Positions 11,605-26,600 of a DNA stretch of 64,000 nucleotides are shown piece after piece (positions within the stretch are counted from its first letter, which is position 1; each line of letters starts with the position of its first letter). The stretch comes from Aplysia californica. Taxonomy: Eukaryota; Mollusca; Gastropoda; Aplysiida; Aplysiidae. The DNA is taken from the NCBI RefSeq assembly GCF_000002075.1, contig NW_004797708.1, positions 453,857-517,856 on the forward strand. The letters are read 5' to 3'. The notes beneath the pieces were generated by a model. The model was not told the DNA's origin. It saw only the letters and a program-made list of their open reading frames with translations, and did not search any database. The position numbers were made by a program, and so were the translations under genes.

Positions 11605-14600
11605 CTGTGAACATACATCAAAAGCACTCTAAAACACAAAGATCCAGGGCCTCAGTTTCAGTTTTGAGGAAAGAGGTGCACATCTCAGTTTTGAGTTTTT
11701 CAGGAAAGAGGTGCACATCTACACAAAACCGTCAATATGTCCCCCCCCCAAAAAAAAGCAAGATGGAAACAACAAATGGAAAGTAAAGAAGCAAAATGGT
11801 CATCCATTGAAATGAAACCTTGGACAATTAATAGTTTAGCACTGAATATATAATAAATTCAATCAAAGAACTTGTATTATCGAGTCATGAAAACAAAAAA
11901 ATCAAGCTAATTCGTGTATCCTGACTTTTGGGAACTCCAGAAAAAATGTAACAGCCAACAAGCCTGTGTGATTCAAGCAACCTTTACTACAACCTACCGA
12001 TCTTTTGCTGCTGACTTCTGCATTTCGCGGGGCTGAGTGCACACCGTAATCGGAAGGAGCCATGGAGTAACCGCCCCGGGAAGGCCTCTCAAACTGAGCA
12101 GCATAGCCTGCTTGCTCAAAGAAACCGGGAGGCTGAAAAGAAAAAAGAACAACAATCAAATAAAGTTAAAAACAAAGGATTTGGGCAACTGTTAAGGACA
12201 GAGCTCAAGCATAATAACAACCACTACTGCCCCCAGGTTTGCTCCTGCCTCAAAAGCTTCAAAGAGCTAAGAGAACGAGCAACCAAAATCCAATAAGTTT
12301 TAACTCTTTTCCTACCAGGCCAAAATCCAAAACAGGCCCACGGCTTTTCCCTGACCTATTTTTACGCCATTTACCCCACCACATGAAAATGTCAAAACAT
12401 CCAGCTAAACACACACAAACTATATCATATGGCCCATCAAACTGAAGGTTAAAAAAAAATCTATCAGATGGTGATACAATATTGAAGATTTATTCCAATT
12501 ATATTAGTTTGGGGTTTCTAAAAGTGATTATGCAATATCGAAGGTGTCATATAAAATCAACAATGTTCCAGCTTTGAAAGGTCGTATCTAAAAAAGTACA
12601 ACAACAGCATCATTTTAATTTCCCGGGTAGGTTGCCTCAAGTAATGAAAAGAAATGCTGAAAGTTATGTATGTGTACTTAGAGAAATGAAAATATGAGAC
12701 ATATACTGAAGTCAGGAGAGCGCTTTTCTTCTCATTTTTACGTTTTGAAGGGGACAAAAAAAAAGCGCTGAAATGACTAAAAATGTCTCTCAGTGCTATA
12801 TTTTCTTTCGTATCTGTTAAGAGGAAGTCTATTCTATTATTTTGAAAACTTGGATCGGCCGAGAATTTCATTACTGGATTGGAATAGATAGCGAGCCACT
12901 CGAGCCGTATTTTGCGGCTCTCAGTCCAGCGAGGCCAGGTGCGCGAGCAGCAAGTAGGGAAGGTGTTAAAAAGTATCATTTTTATTGACCTTGAGGGGAA
13001 ATGTGGGATGCAATGGCAATACATACACAATAATTCACAGTCACATAGTCTGTATGATCATGAATAATTTCGGTGGCTTCAACCTTTCCATTGCTTTTAA
13101 GAAGAAACCGCACCTTAAATCTCAAAATTTTAATGAAGGTAGCATTCAATATTCCTAAGAACATGACATAGTCAGATTTTCGTGATTTTAAACTTAAGAA
13201 TAATTAAATTGTAAATTCTGACCGTATCAATATAAAATGCTCCGTATTTGAGCCATCAGCTTCCTATTCCACTTCTTAAAAATGTGAGCGACTGCTGTTC
13301 AGTAGGTTCAAAGTTGCATGGGAACCTTAAGTGTACCTGACTTACTGGTGATGCTATACACTATATAACTGATGGTAGCACAGAGTTATTGCACTGAATT
13401 CAAGTGAATCTTGTATACTAAAATATCACACCAACATACACTATCTAACTAAAACGCCATTGGTAGTCATTAGTGTGCAGCATTCTGTTTTTCAACGGAT
13501 TACTCAGGTCAAACTATGGCATACTATAAATTCCTCTCTCACTCATTCGCTTCTTCAAACTACATGTACAAACAATAGTTGAACACTGTTTAAAAAAGTA
13601 AATATATATGTACTTACTGGTATTGAGTAAAACTTTTTGTAGAAACTGTTCCCATTTTGCACAATGCACCCTCTATTACTCCTCCATAAAAAAAATGAAG
13701 TGTTTTTCATTCTTTCACTATACAATTAACATATGTCCACAAAAACGAGACAAAAGGAATAAACTTACAGGTCCAAACTGTGCCATGGGGTGAGGTGGAG
13801 GAGGCCTTTGATTGAATTCCCGCATGTAGTCAGAGTAGGACTGAGGAAAAAGAAGAACAAAAAAAAAACTGAAACACAAGTTTGCAGAAAAACAACAGAC
13901 CAGGAACAACTTGTAAAATTTGATCAGGCATCATAAATCAAAATCTTAACTTTGTGGAACATTTGTCGCAAGCAAAAGTATGGTTTATCAATAATAAAAA
14001 GGCTACACTTAACATTATTTCTTTTTTTTTTATGGTTCTCCATTCATTCCTTTGCTCGGATGCTCTTAACTCACTTCAGACTGGGCCCTTTCACCAGTCA
14101 CAAGCGTTGAAGACTGGCATTTTTCTGAGTATTTCAATAAATCACCACAACTCTCAGAATTACCCTATTGTAATTATTTTTTGACACAGTAAAGTAACAT
14201 TCAAGCTTAATCTAACACAAAAAAACTAAAGTTGTCTAAGTCTAATACTTTAATTTATATATGACTTTTTAAAAATTGGCATGAATTTAATTTTCCGAAA
14301 AATTTCCACAGACATGACAGGTAGGATGAAATTCACAACAACAACAAAAATAAAAGTTCAAAGTGTTGTATCTTGATTTGTATGCATGTGTGAGTGTTTC
14401 GTGAAAGTATAAAAGCTGGTCTGTGCGTTGATTCAGACCCATGCACTGAATTACATAAGACAGATGTACGGCACGACGTTGTGATTTCGCTGCGCGAAAA
14501 ACAACACCAGTACTAGTGCTAGATCTAGCCCTAAAACTACGACTCGGGCCGTGTTCGGGTACATATCCAGGATCCTAACTATCAGACACATCATATTCTG

Positions 14601-17600
14601 AGACATTAGAACTAGTAAAACGTACATAAGTATAGAAAATGGCGAAATTATGTGATTCTTGTTCATGCGACTTTTTTGACCGTTACTACGACGCGACTGT
14701 CGGATTACTATCAGCTGTATAGAAAAAAACAAAGCGCGAGTTCCGGTCAGTTCAACCCCAGTTGGGGTCACTGTCCTTCACCTTCAATAACTTAAAAACT
14801 ACAGGTCCCAGAGATACGAAACGAAGTCTAAGTAGCTCAGGCTTGGCCAAACAAGGGTATGAGGCGGGTCCCGCGATCCGTGCGTGATTTGTAGAACGAA
14901 AAAAAAAATATCCAAAGTTGGTCACGCAGGGCTCGTGGGAGCCAGTCGCGGCGAGGGTCCCGCAACTATTGTGTGAACCGTCTGAAGTGAGTTAAAAAAA
15001 GCTACGATTCCCTGATCTTTCACCATAAACCATTTATTTAGGTTCCCCAAGTAGGTTGCTCTGGGCCTACCCCTGCCACGTTGGCCTTCGATTTTGTCAG
15101 TGAGAGCTAGATGTTAAAGACCGTTATGTCTATTCAGGTGTCCCAAAAACTGCATTTGTCGTTTCCTGATTGTTTTGAACAGTGAGCGTCCCACATGGGC
15201 TTCAACAAGCATTATTGAAACTTGCCTTAGCCATTAATTGCAATTCTCCTTTTTATTTCTGTAGAACATTTGGCATCAGAGATTATAATATACCCTAGAT
15301 ATTTTTTTAACTGCTGGACATGTTTGATCTTTTCACCTTTGCTAATGAGATTACAAATAGGATTTGCTGCCTTCTTGGAAATTACCATGAATTCTGTTTT
15401 CTTTTCAGTCAACAACAGTCCTTTACATTCACTTTCTGTTACAACAGTATCTAAAAGCAATTGACGGTCCTTTTCTCACAGAGGCATACACAGATCATAT
15501 AATTGACCTACCCCGTTTAGAAATGTTTCTCTTCTCACACCAGCATATCTTGGAGGCCTGTAAAGAGAAAAGATGACAAAAAATGAGCAACGTAAAAATT
15601 TGAATATTTTTTTAACAAGAACATGTACCCCATACACCAAACTTTCAAAATTTGTCACATTTCAAAAATCTTTAATGAGCTGTTTTCTTATTTGATCAAA
15701 CTGCTTCCCCCTGGCTGGTTCACAAGGTGTTAAAGTTTGGTGGGACGTTTTATCAGCCAATGACATCCTGTTACACATTTTTTTTAAAGGGTTCTTGTGT
15801 ACTTTATCCTGACAATGCATCATAAAATTTTATTTATGTTTTACACATTTCTTAAAGGGTTTTTGTTTACGTTATCCTGACTATGCATAAAAAAATTTTA
15901 TGTTAAGAGTATTAAAAGTTTGACCCATAAAGCAATTACACCACATATATCAGGTCAGTTACAGGCAACTTGAAGAATAATGGGAAGACAACTTGGTCGA
16001 ATTTAAAATTGAATAGGGCAGTGCTACTAAAATGAACCTGGGTCAATGAAAATAAATGTTGCAGTTTGCTGCTGAACATAACTTTTTTAATCAACACAGA
16101 CGTAATGAAAAAGAAATATGCCAACCACTTTGTTTTTCACGAAAACATAGTTATTTTTTAAAAAATTTCTGGAACTCAAAATACAAAAATAACAATCAAA
16201 GCAAGGTAACAACTCTTTTAGGTCTCACAGAGAGCAAATCTATACTCCCTTGTAAAATACCAATTTATGAGATTACAAATAATTTCTAGTAAATCCTAGT
16301 TTCTATCAACTTTGCCAATATTGAATTCATAGAGGCGACAAAAAAAAAAAAAAAGATTGTGATATAATATTCAGTGTCAACACTGACACACACACAGACC
16401 AACATGAAATCAATACTTAACTCGGATGATGTCCTTTTTAAAGAGAAAATGTGACAAAGTTAACATAGGTGGCATATCTACTCGCATTTTTAAAAAAAGT
16501 ACATAAATGTAAAAAAAAGTCATAAAAAAGAATAGTCACACCTCTGCTGTAACGGCCATATTTCCAAACAACCATCTTTCCCACTTACCCCCTTACGTTT
16601 TTTAAATGATGTATTATATATATATATTATTGTAACGACCCTGTGCAAGACATTCCCCTTTCTAAGACAACGACTTTTCTCCTTGACAATGAGTGGCAGT
16701 CTTTGACAATTTTGACGAGATATGGAAAGGGATCAACATAAGATCACGGACGACGATCCTCTTCTTTTCAGCAACAAGCAGTCTGAAGCGAAGACATCGA
16801 CATAGTAAACAACAGGACTTGAAGCCTATGAGCAACATGTTACCTTTCCATCCTTCTCTCTTTGTAGAAAGCTGAAGAAGAAAAAAAAAAAGACATGAAT
16901 ATCATTCTCACCAATCTCAATTCATTCAAATAGTAATAAAAATTCACCAAACTCAATGGGAAAGAGTGTTCAATATAATATTCTTGGCACAGTCTTGGTT
17001 CATATTAAGTAATTTGTAAATGTTAATAAGGTTTATAACAGCTTCATTTGAACGGGTTAAAAATTCAGATTGTTTACGAACCATCAAATCCCAGAACTAA
17101 CTCTAGGCAAATTTCATACTTTTTGTGTGAAATAAAACCTATCAGTCTCAGACTTTTTTCTGCATGTAACAGAAACCATCTCATTAACAAATTATCTTTC
17201 TAAAGTGGTTAAGAACCACGAATGCGTCGCATAGGATAACAATGCCAGCATGCTCTCTTAGCTGATAGATAATCACGGTGCACCAAATAGAACCCCATTA
17301 TCTTTAGAAAGGCTATAGAAACTGCCGACGAGGACAAAGAAAAGACAGAAGCTATAACCTATACGATTAACTTTTCCAGTACTAAAAGCAATTGCCTGTA
17401 GGACCGAAAAGTAGGAACACTAGCAGTGGGAACAATTGTGAGACATCGTGGTGAAACCAGGCGCTCGTCAAAATACTGAAATCGAAAAAAACCGGCAATT
17501 TTTATTGATTTTTTAATTTTTGGCTCAACATCTTTGTCCATTTAAAAACACATTTCTGTTTGGATTTTGCTGATTAAAGGGACAAAAACTGTTAATTTTC

Positions 17601-20600
17601 AGTTTTCAATGACTCTCAAACAACGGAAGTCATCAAAATTTGGCAGCCATTTTCTCGCTAATTTTACCTCTGAATCCAGTGACCCCCATCTCCTTCAATT
17701 GCAAATATCTCGACTTCTATATATGATAGACGGATACTTTTTTCATTCAAAGTAAGGCAAATGAACAGGCTTTAAGATGATACCAATAACTCCATAGGCC
17801 CAAAAATTGAGGAGTGCTTGATTCCACCGCGTCGTGACACAATTTGTCTTACAGTCCTGCAATCTAATGAAAAAAAAAATCTCACAGTCAAAGGCAGCAG
17901 GACTTTTGACTTTCCTTCTGTCTCCACTACAAAGAATGTTTGTTCGATAGTAATGAGTATAGAGCACTTGGTATAGTTTAGTTTTAGTAAGAGTTTTAAT
18001 TTTATGGCACTTGCAACATAATACGTTCATACACGTGCGACAAGCGAGTAACAAACACAAAAAAGAAGGAGTTGTTTGATATTAAAGAAGGAGCAAACCA
18101 CACCTGACCAGAACATCCTCCAACCACCCACACTTGGATTAGTGGGAAAAGACAGAAGAGTGACGATAACCTCAATGCACACATTGTAGAATCATAGCAG
18201 TGTATGAGTGTCAGCTAGAGCAAATCAAAGGTGGTGCACCACTAACTTGTTTGCAACGAGTCGCATTTATAAAAACTCACTACCCATTGGGTTTCAACAA
18301 AAAGAAACTCACTCATTAAAAGGTAAACTTACATTCTCTTTCAAAGTTGCCTCGACTGCGTTTTGGTCTTTGGCTTGGATCATCAAAATATTCATCTCTA
18401 TTTGGGCGACGTCTACGTTTGTGGAAGATAAGCAAATTCCTTGATCATGAAAGGTACTCAGGACAACATAAAGACATTTGCCTTTTCAACATAAAATAAT
18501 AATCATCCACCTCTGAAAAACAAGGTTTCATTAAGAAGAAAAATAAAAGATTATGACAAAATCTCACATTTCATATTCAGTAATGAGGAGCCAAATTCAT
18601 TTTGAAGAGGTAGAAAGAGCATCTGCCCATCTTAAATTTGAATGCCACGAAAGAGCATCAATGTCAAGATCATAATTCATCAGTTATTTATGAGAATGTC
18701 GAATAAAAACAGAGTTTCTGAACAAGATTCTGGAACCACAACCGTTCTGACTAGTTCTTGTATCCTCCTTTGACATCAAACCACCACCTCCCACAAGACA
18801 AGGTTGGTCTCTGTGGCACAGAAAGTAGCGAAAAAGAAGAACAATTCGATAGACAAGATGTCAGTCAGACAGGGAGAAAATGTCCATTTTTTAAAATCAC
18901 ACCTGCTTTCAACCATGCACCCCAGCAGAAAGCCTGGACTTCTCACTTTTCTCCATAAAACAACACATGATAAAGATAGATATTTACAGACTTCCAAAAA
19001 AGTTAAGGACCACTTGACAGACAGCCCTGATCAAAAAAAAAAACAACCCACCCCCAAACAAACAACTAAAGCTCTTATTTTAAGACAGCACTCTTCAACT
19101 TTCAAAATGCCTTTACTGAAAAAATGTCCACCGCACACCCTAGACAATCTGTATTTTATAAAAGCAATTATTCTGGCAGACAAGTGCCAAATCGTACCTA
19201 TCACCACAACAAGATCATGGCCATATTTAAAATAAGAAAAAATCCCATTTTAGCAACCCACCTGACAATCACACACTAACCAGCTACTACTACATTGCGC
19301 TATGCCTCAAATCCAGGTGCCCAACAAAAAATTTTTTTTAAAGTCCCAGCGCATTATAACAACTATCCAGGGCCAGTTACAGGCTACCTGGATCAATAGC
19401 TACAAATCGAGCTGAAATCTTCCTAGAAACCAACTATGTTCTTGTCAGGAAAGAGCCAGCTATTGAGTCAAATCAAAAGCCTTTGGTAACAGCAAACATC
19501 AACAATCATCAAAATGTAATTTTTAAATTAATTTTTTTGAGACGATTGACTTCAAAATGTGAATCGTTCTGTTTTGTTTGTGTTTTTGTATGATTTTTAC
19601 GGCGCTCGCTACTGCATATAAGGTCATATGAGAGTGCAAACAAAAGTCTTAACAAAATCTGTTACTCTCAGACAAGGGGAAGAAATAAACCCCCCCTAAT
19701 GTTAATCAGACAAGGACAGTGAGCGTGGAAACCCTATATTAAAAAAAAAATGGGGCCAGTAAAAGTTTATTAGAACAGCTTTAACTATCCAATCCTACCT
19801 CTCTATGATAAGTGTGGCAGCCCATACAGATTCCCTCAGCCCCTCTTTAACTTAAAATATAAAGTTGCATAGTTGATGTATCCGACAGAGGTAAAGCTAA
19901 CATTTTATCTGATCATCAATGGAGTAACTTGCTACCACCCATAACGAACAAAACCCAAATTCTCTCGGAATGAAATACAGAAATAGGGAGTCAATATTTC
20001 AAAGAACAATTTGTGATCTGTATCATGACAAAAACCAAAAATAGAAATCAGGTGGACACACATTGAGAAAAACGGAACACTAGCATTAACCCACCAAGCC
20101 TTTGGAGGGAATCCACAAAGAAAGGGAAAGAGAGGTAGGCGTTAATGTTCCTGGAGGAGAGACGGGTTCAGACCCAATAAAAGAGACGGGATACAGCCGG
20201 ACAAAGGTGGAAACTACACCTCAGGACGAAGTAGGAGGAATGCTCTTATTGGTGGCCTATACTCCGGTAAACGGTGAGAAAGGATGATGATGATGTCTTC
20301 TTGTTTTTTTACAATCTTAATCATCCCATTGGACAAAGTGCTCCAGCTCTCTAGCCCGTGTATACATCTCTATTCTATACTTTCTGCTTCCGTTCAACAT
20401 AGTCCAGCCGACAATAAACCAATCCTGTCAGCACTTGAAGCTTCAAGTGTTGATTCCCAAGGCAAGTATTACATGATAATTCACAATTGTCAACCACAAA
20501 GTGTTCTTGTGGACAATGCAAAGATTTATATAATGTAGCCATCTGCAATGCCCTTTTTATGTAACGGCATAAGTAACAGACATCAACCCAGTACCAAAGT

Positions 20601-23600
20601 TGTATGATGCCAAAGGACTTGAAATTAAACTACAGAATTTTAAAATTGCTATTTTTTGCCAATAGAAGACAGGCTTTTCCGTTGACAACAATTATTATTC
20701 AAGATGTGCTTCAACTTTCAAGACAAAGGCAAACAAACATGCATACATGAACAGTATCACCATAAAGAATACAAAAAGAAGGAATTTTCTGTAGCTTTTT
20801 TTTCTGGACATCCAAAAATTCATCTACCTTTTTTTAAAAACTGGTGTCATGTCTTCTTGCTTGTACTGTACAAACACCACTAACATTTTTCCAACCCAAA
20901 GCTTTTCTTCACAAACTATTGTTCGTCTCAGGAGGCAAGTATCTAATCACCAACCGTAATGTCACCAAACACAAGCGTCATAGACAAAGCTGAAGGAACA
21001 GATGTCAAGGCAAGAGTACTCAAGGGTGTAGACTTTCATACATCTGATGGAAATTAAGAACAGTGTAATGATCTGTAAATTGGAAACAGAAACTTGGTTT
21101 AGTTTTAGTAGGTTTTTACTGCACTCACAACTGCATGAGGTCATGTGAGCGCCAGAAGATTAGAGGTGTTACAAGAGAATAACAAACATAAAAAAGAAGG
21201 GTAAATAAAGACGATAGAGGTTTGATAGAAAAGAAGAACGCAAACCACACCAGAGCACCCGCCAACCACCCACAAAGAGAAACTTACAAAACAAACTTTT
21301 TAAAAGCTGAATCTAAGGCATTTGGTTGTCAGAAGTTGCATGAAGGAACCTAAAAATTCTCTGGCCTGACACCATAAGAACTGAACAACTATGGGAGCAA
21401 ACAAATCAGCAGAACAAACACAGAAATCAGGGAGAGAAAACGGAAGTGTATTGGACACACCAAGAACACTGAACACTGATGCCAAACATTACCCAACTAG
21501 CCTTAAGATGGAATCCATAAGGAAAGAAAAACAGAGGAAGGTTTAAAAGTATTGAGAAGAACGTGTAAAAGTATGTGGAGGCGGGTTTGGACCTAAAGAT
21601 GGGATACAATTGGACAGAGGTAGAGTCTATAGCCCATAACAGAAGCTAGATAGAGAGCTAGTTGGCCTACATTAGGCTAACAAATACTCTTGCAATGTAA
21701 GATGGACCAAATGGGTACTTTTACAATCCTTGGCATTCTGAATGATTTTTATTAAACATAACATCTGCACCTTTCTCATAATAATTTCAAATCTTACTGA
21801 ACACTGGAAAACTTCCTATCTTATCAACAATACTTTTGCACTGCTCATCAACTAGCTACAAAACAAAAGTGTGTTCTTAAAATATTCATGTTAAATGGAT
21901 CATCACTAGTAATTATTAAGTAATCAATACTACACACTCTTACCCTTGCATTTCAGTTTTCATTTTATTCAATACTTCCATCAGGAAGATCCATTTACAG
22001 GTAGCAATCCTACACACATTTAACTCAATATTTAGAAAATAGAACCGCCACACAAATAACTATAATCCTATACTCAATCACTTTCCAGGAATCAAAGGCT
22101 TGGGGTCAGTCATCCCAAAGAATGGCTTTTATTAAATGTCTATATTCATATCATAATTATTGATTATTTATTATTAAATTATTAATTACTATTACAGTCA
22201 TATTCAATCATCCTCCGATCTAGATAAATGATTATTTTGAAACCCGGCAGACTACAGGTTGTAGATTGGAGTTGAAGAGCTGCCTCAATTTATATCTTTA
22301 AATCAACCCAACATCTTTACATACACATTTTCGACTTTAGAAATGCTTGGATCATACTTTAATCAAATTCAGAGAATACTGCTGCACACAAAATTGAAAC
22401 TTTTAAAAGACAATTTGGCCCTATTTTAGCCCTTACACCAAGATCTTTCAAATGGTGAAAGACCTACTGACTAGTGTCACAACCTGAAGTTCTTAGCACG
22501 CATGTTCACATCATAAATAAAATCTAACTGAAATCCTGTCCGTGGTTTTTACTGAGCTTATGACGTTAAAAAAAGAAAGCATGAAATTATCCCAACTTTC
22601 TTTTAAGCCACCTAGATTTCAATGAGTGGGAACAAAAAACAAAAACAATTTTCTAACCATGTACACCACATAAGCCACGGTAAAAGTATTTTTATAAGAA
22701 GATCAATAATGTTATTTCAAGTAACATCAGTAATGACAACCATTTAGAAATCTGGTTACTGGTGTAAGACTGAGACTAGTGTGTGTAAAAACCAAAAAAA
22801 AGGCGCTGCAATGAGTCATCTCTTGATGTGGGTGTGGGGGCATCCACACATTTCCATAAAGAACTACTTTACAGTCTTCTTTTTTGCCCTATGTCATGTT
22901 TGAATTCGGTAGTGCAACCACTTCAACTGAAACACCTCATGTTTTTGGTTTAGATTGTCAGGAAGTAAGTAATCCACAGGCAGTATTTTATACAGACGTT
23001 ATCTCAAAAGTTGCAAAAAAATAACTTACGTCCGTATGCAATACTGCACGCGAATCCACATGCTTCAAAAAGGAACTTTCCCCAATTTCTTTTGCCCCCC
23101 CCCTCCCCCCCAGCCATAAATAGATACTTGACAAATGATAGAGACCATACATTTATGACAATAACATCATAGCGTCTCCTACCCTCCTCCCATTATAAGG
23201 AGAGGAGGGAGAGGAAAGGGAGGTGAAGAGAAAGAAGATCACGAAAGCACAATGCGGAGTAAAATTTGCTAACCAAATGATTCATTACATTTTATGAAGG
23301 ATGAAAAGTCGCAAAAGCTTCCAACTTTCAAGCGATCTTACAACAGTACCTCTTGCAACAGTACCATGTAAGAACTAACAAGCTTTATGAACTCTACCAA
23401 CTATCTGTATGAGGCTATGTATACATGATTTTTATACAACCCAAATACACATCGCCACACGAGCTGAACAAATGGAGACACATAAATAAAACTAGAAAAT
23501 AAAATTCAAAAGTTGTACTACCTAAAAACTTTGTAATCACTACAAGCTCACCCTCTTTAACTCCAAAACACAGTACACAGAGTTGTCACAATTTACTTGT

Positions 23601-26600
23601 CACTTGTGACATTAGTCAAATTAATAGAATTTGGCCCCTCAATACTATTCAAATGGAAATTTTAAGCAAATGTTCTCCAAAAACCATAAAAACATTTCAC
23701 TTTCATGAAAATGGAAGACTGTCATAATACACGGGGAAATGTAAAACAAAAAGGCTGGCCACTGCAAAGACTGGGCTGATCCTGTGGATTTGTGGAGATC
23801 AAGTGCAGACTTAATCTGATTAAAGAAAGTGTACTTAGCAAAAAGTACTAACAAGTTTGGGGGAAACAAATATAAAAACAGCCAAAAGAAAACCAGGATC
23901 TTGAATAATAATCACAAAAGTTTCTGTGTCAAAGTAGATTTTTTCTCTTCATCAAGAACCAATATTATTTGTAATATTTTGCCTCATCAGTAGATACAAT
24001 AATTTTTTTTAAAATATTATATATTCATACTAGACACAGTAATTTTCTTTGAATATGTAATTCCTTTTTGTAAAAATATAGAAAAATAAATAAAGATATT
24101 TCTAAAAGTATAAATTAAAGTTATATGTGTGTGTTGATGTATTTAAGATGATCTGAATACAAATCTAATCTGTGATAGAAAACAACAGATGAAGGGATGG
24201 GGGGGGTGGAGTGGGGGTAAAAACACTGGGAACCACAATAAAGTTGAACTACAACAGAAACATGGAAACAACTGCAACAAACACTGAAGTAAACTACCTT
24301 TCCACTCCCAACAAACAAAAACAAGGAACATGAATTCAGAGCACACAAAGTAGAAACACAAACATGTATCATACCAAACTGTTAAGCAACCCATCCACTC
24401 TGCACGTACTTGCACATAATCCAATTTGGTCAGAATAAATGTGTCCAATTTTGTGAGACTTTATAAGACTTCAATTTAGTCCATACCTTGCCTGTACTTT
24501 TTTTACCCGTTCTCATCTCATCACATTCTCATTTTGAAAGTCTTTTTATGAAACCTAATTACTAAAGAACAACAACGAAGGCACACGCTAAGCAGCGTAA
24601 CGGGTACGGTTGAGCTCTCCATGTTTGGGGGATACTTTACACGCAGTCCTCTTGCGATTTATTTTCCCCCAAGCAGTTGAACACATAAACCTAAATCTTC
24701 AAGATGCATCACAAACCATCTGAAAGTACCTAAGGTGGTAGAAGTCCTTTGAAAAGTCCACATCAGAATATGAGGATAGGTAACCCATCCTCAAAAAAAA
24801 ATTTAAAATTGACTAATGAACAGTCCAAAGAAATATTTTTAAGGAGTCCAATTAGAAGGAATGACAAGTCCAAAATGGAATCTTTAGGACAAACGTGTCC
24901 ATTAGCTGCTAAAATTTAAAATAGTTTCTTTCACTATTATTACTCCCAACAAATTCCAAACACTGACCTTTACTTTTTTCTCAAGATAACTATTTTGCTG
25001 ATAAATATCACTACCAGCTTTGTTTGTCCACTAGAAACATTTCTTGCAAATGCTCAGGGACAACAACACACTGATGAACACTGAACCAGAAACACAGCTG
25101 ACGTCGCTGCATGTTGCTCAAGACATACTACATTCAGCTTTGGTGATCACGAACAACATCCAAACTCCACGGTAACTCCCAAACTCCACAGCACTATCGC
25201 TGAAGAGCTTGTAAACCTTCCCAACAAGACACAAAGCCTTCTCAAAGCTTCACATCAACAGGCATGTAAGGGGTCCACACCAGTCCTCAATGAAAATTAT
25301 GTCCATGATCAAAAGTCTTTTTCTGAGAAAGTCCCAGGAAACTGAATACTCATTCACCGCCGATAAAATCCATCTATAGACAAGAAATAATTAAGGAAAA
25401 CACTAGTTAAAACTTTATGTAAGCCACGCAATTCAAACAAATTAGAAGCTGTGTGTTTTCTTTTTTCTTTTTCTTATTTGTTACTTACATATGAAAGTTA
25501 TTCCTAGAAGGTATCTAAAATATCTTGAAAAATTTTCAGGAAATTAACTGCTATTCCACACCTCTCTGGACCTTTCATTTTACTTAAGTATCATGCTTTT
25601 TTTTTTTTTAAGTAAGCTATTTGATAGGCTTTTAGAAGTTGATCTTTGATCTATGGCACCTAGCAGCATGTACACACTGAGATCCTTGGAGCACACCAAT
25701 CTTATGGGCTACAGGAATGTCCACATAGTTCTCTATGCACTCTTCTCCAACACATGACACCCAGCACATCAGCCTCCTAACCTGGGAAAATCTGGCCCTG
25801 GGCCTATTGCCATTCTCCTTGGGCCCATGAGACGGGGTGCTCTTTCCTTGAGTCCGTGCTCTGAGCGCACGTGAGCTTTTCGTGCTTTCTTGACCACGTC
25901 CGCCATGTCCAGATTGTGATCGGAAGGAAACAGCTTGCACAGGTTTTCCCCGCATCGTGGCTCAATTTCCTGGAAAATAGACACAAATTGCTAGTAAATG
26001 AACATGTTCATTTCAGTCAACCATTTCACAAAGAGGACAACAGGTGACAGAATTCATCATGGCACATATTACAGCTAGACCTGCATGTGAGCCTCAACCA
26101 GATTGTCTGAAATCAAGATTTCAACCCCCCCGTAAGAGCTTTTGTGGGTGTCATAAGGAAGGACTTCCGAGTAACGAGCGACCACCCCACCAAACACAAT
26201 AAAGTCTTAAGAGACCTAACCCTAACCCTAGGCCTACCCCCCCCAAAAAAAGAACCTGCAACGGGCCTCGTGTAAAAAGGCCAGCACAAGTCCAAAATGA
26301 AATTTATTTTTTTTTAAAACACACTCCAAAACAAACAAGGAGCATAATATGGCCTAGATCTAGATCTACATTGCTATAATAGTATTAATAGGGTTTGATA
26401 TATATTAATAGGGTTTGATACAATACAATAACACAATAGAATTGGAATATATTTATATTATGAATCCTCCGCATAGATCTAGTAATCTAAATAAATTTAG
26501 ATCTAGATCTTGTAGAACAAGTGAATAGGAATAGGCTTTGAACTAGAAATCGGCATCCGATTCCGAAAGGTGGGACTCAGCTTGGTCTAGAATCTAAATC

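Noticed and set aside
11256-11786. 176-codon plus-strand frame
   Set aside because: Overlaps the YTHDC1 terminal exon on the other strand; no motifs of its own.
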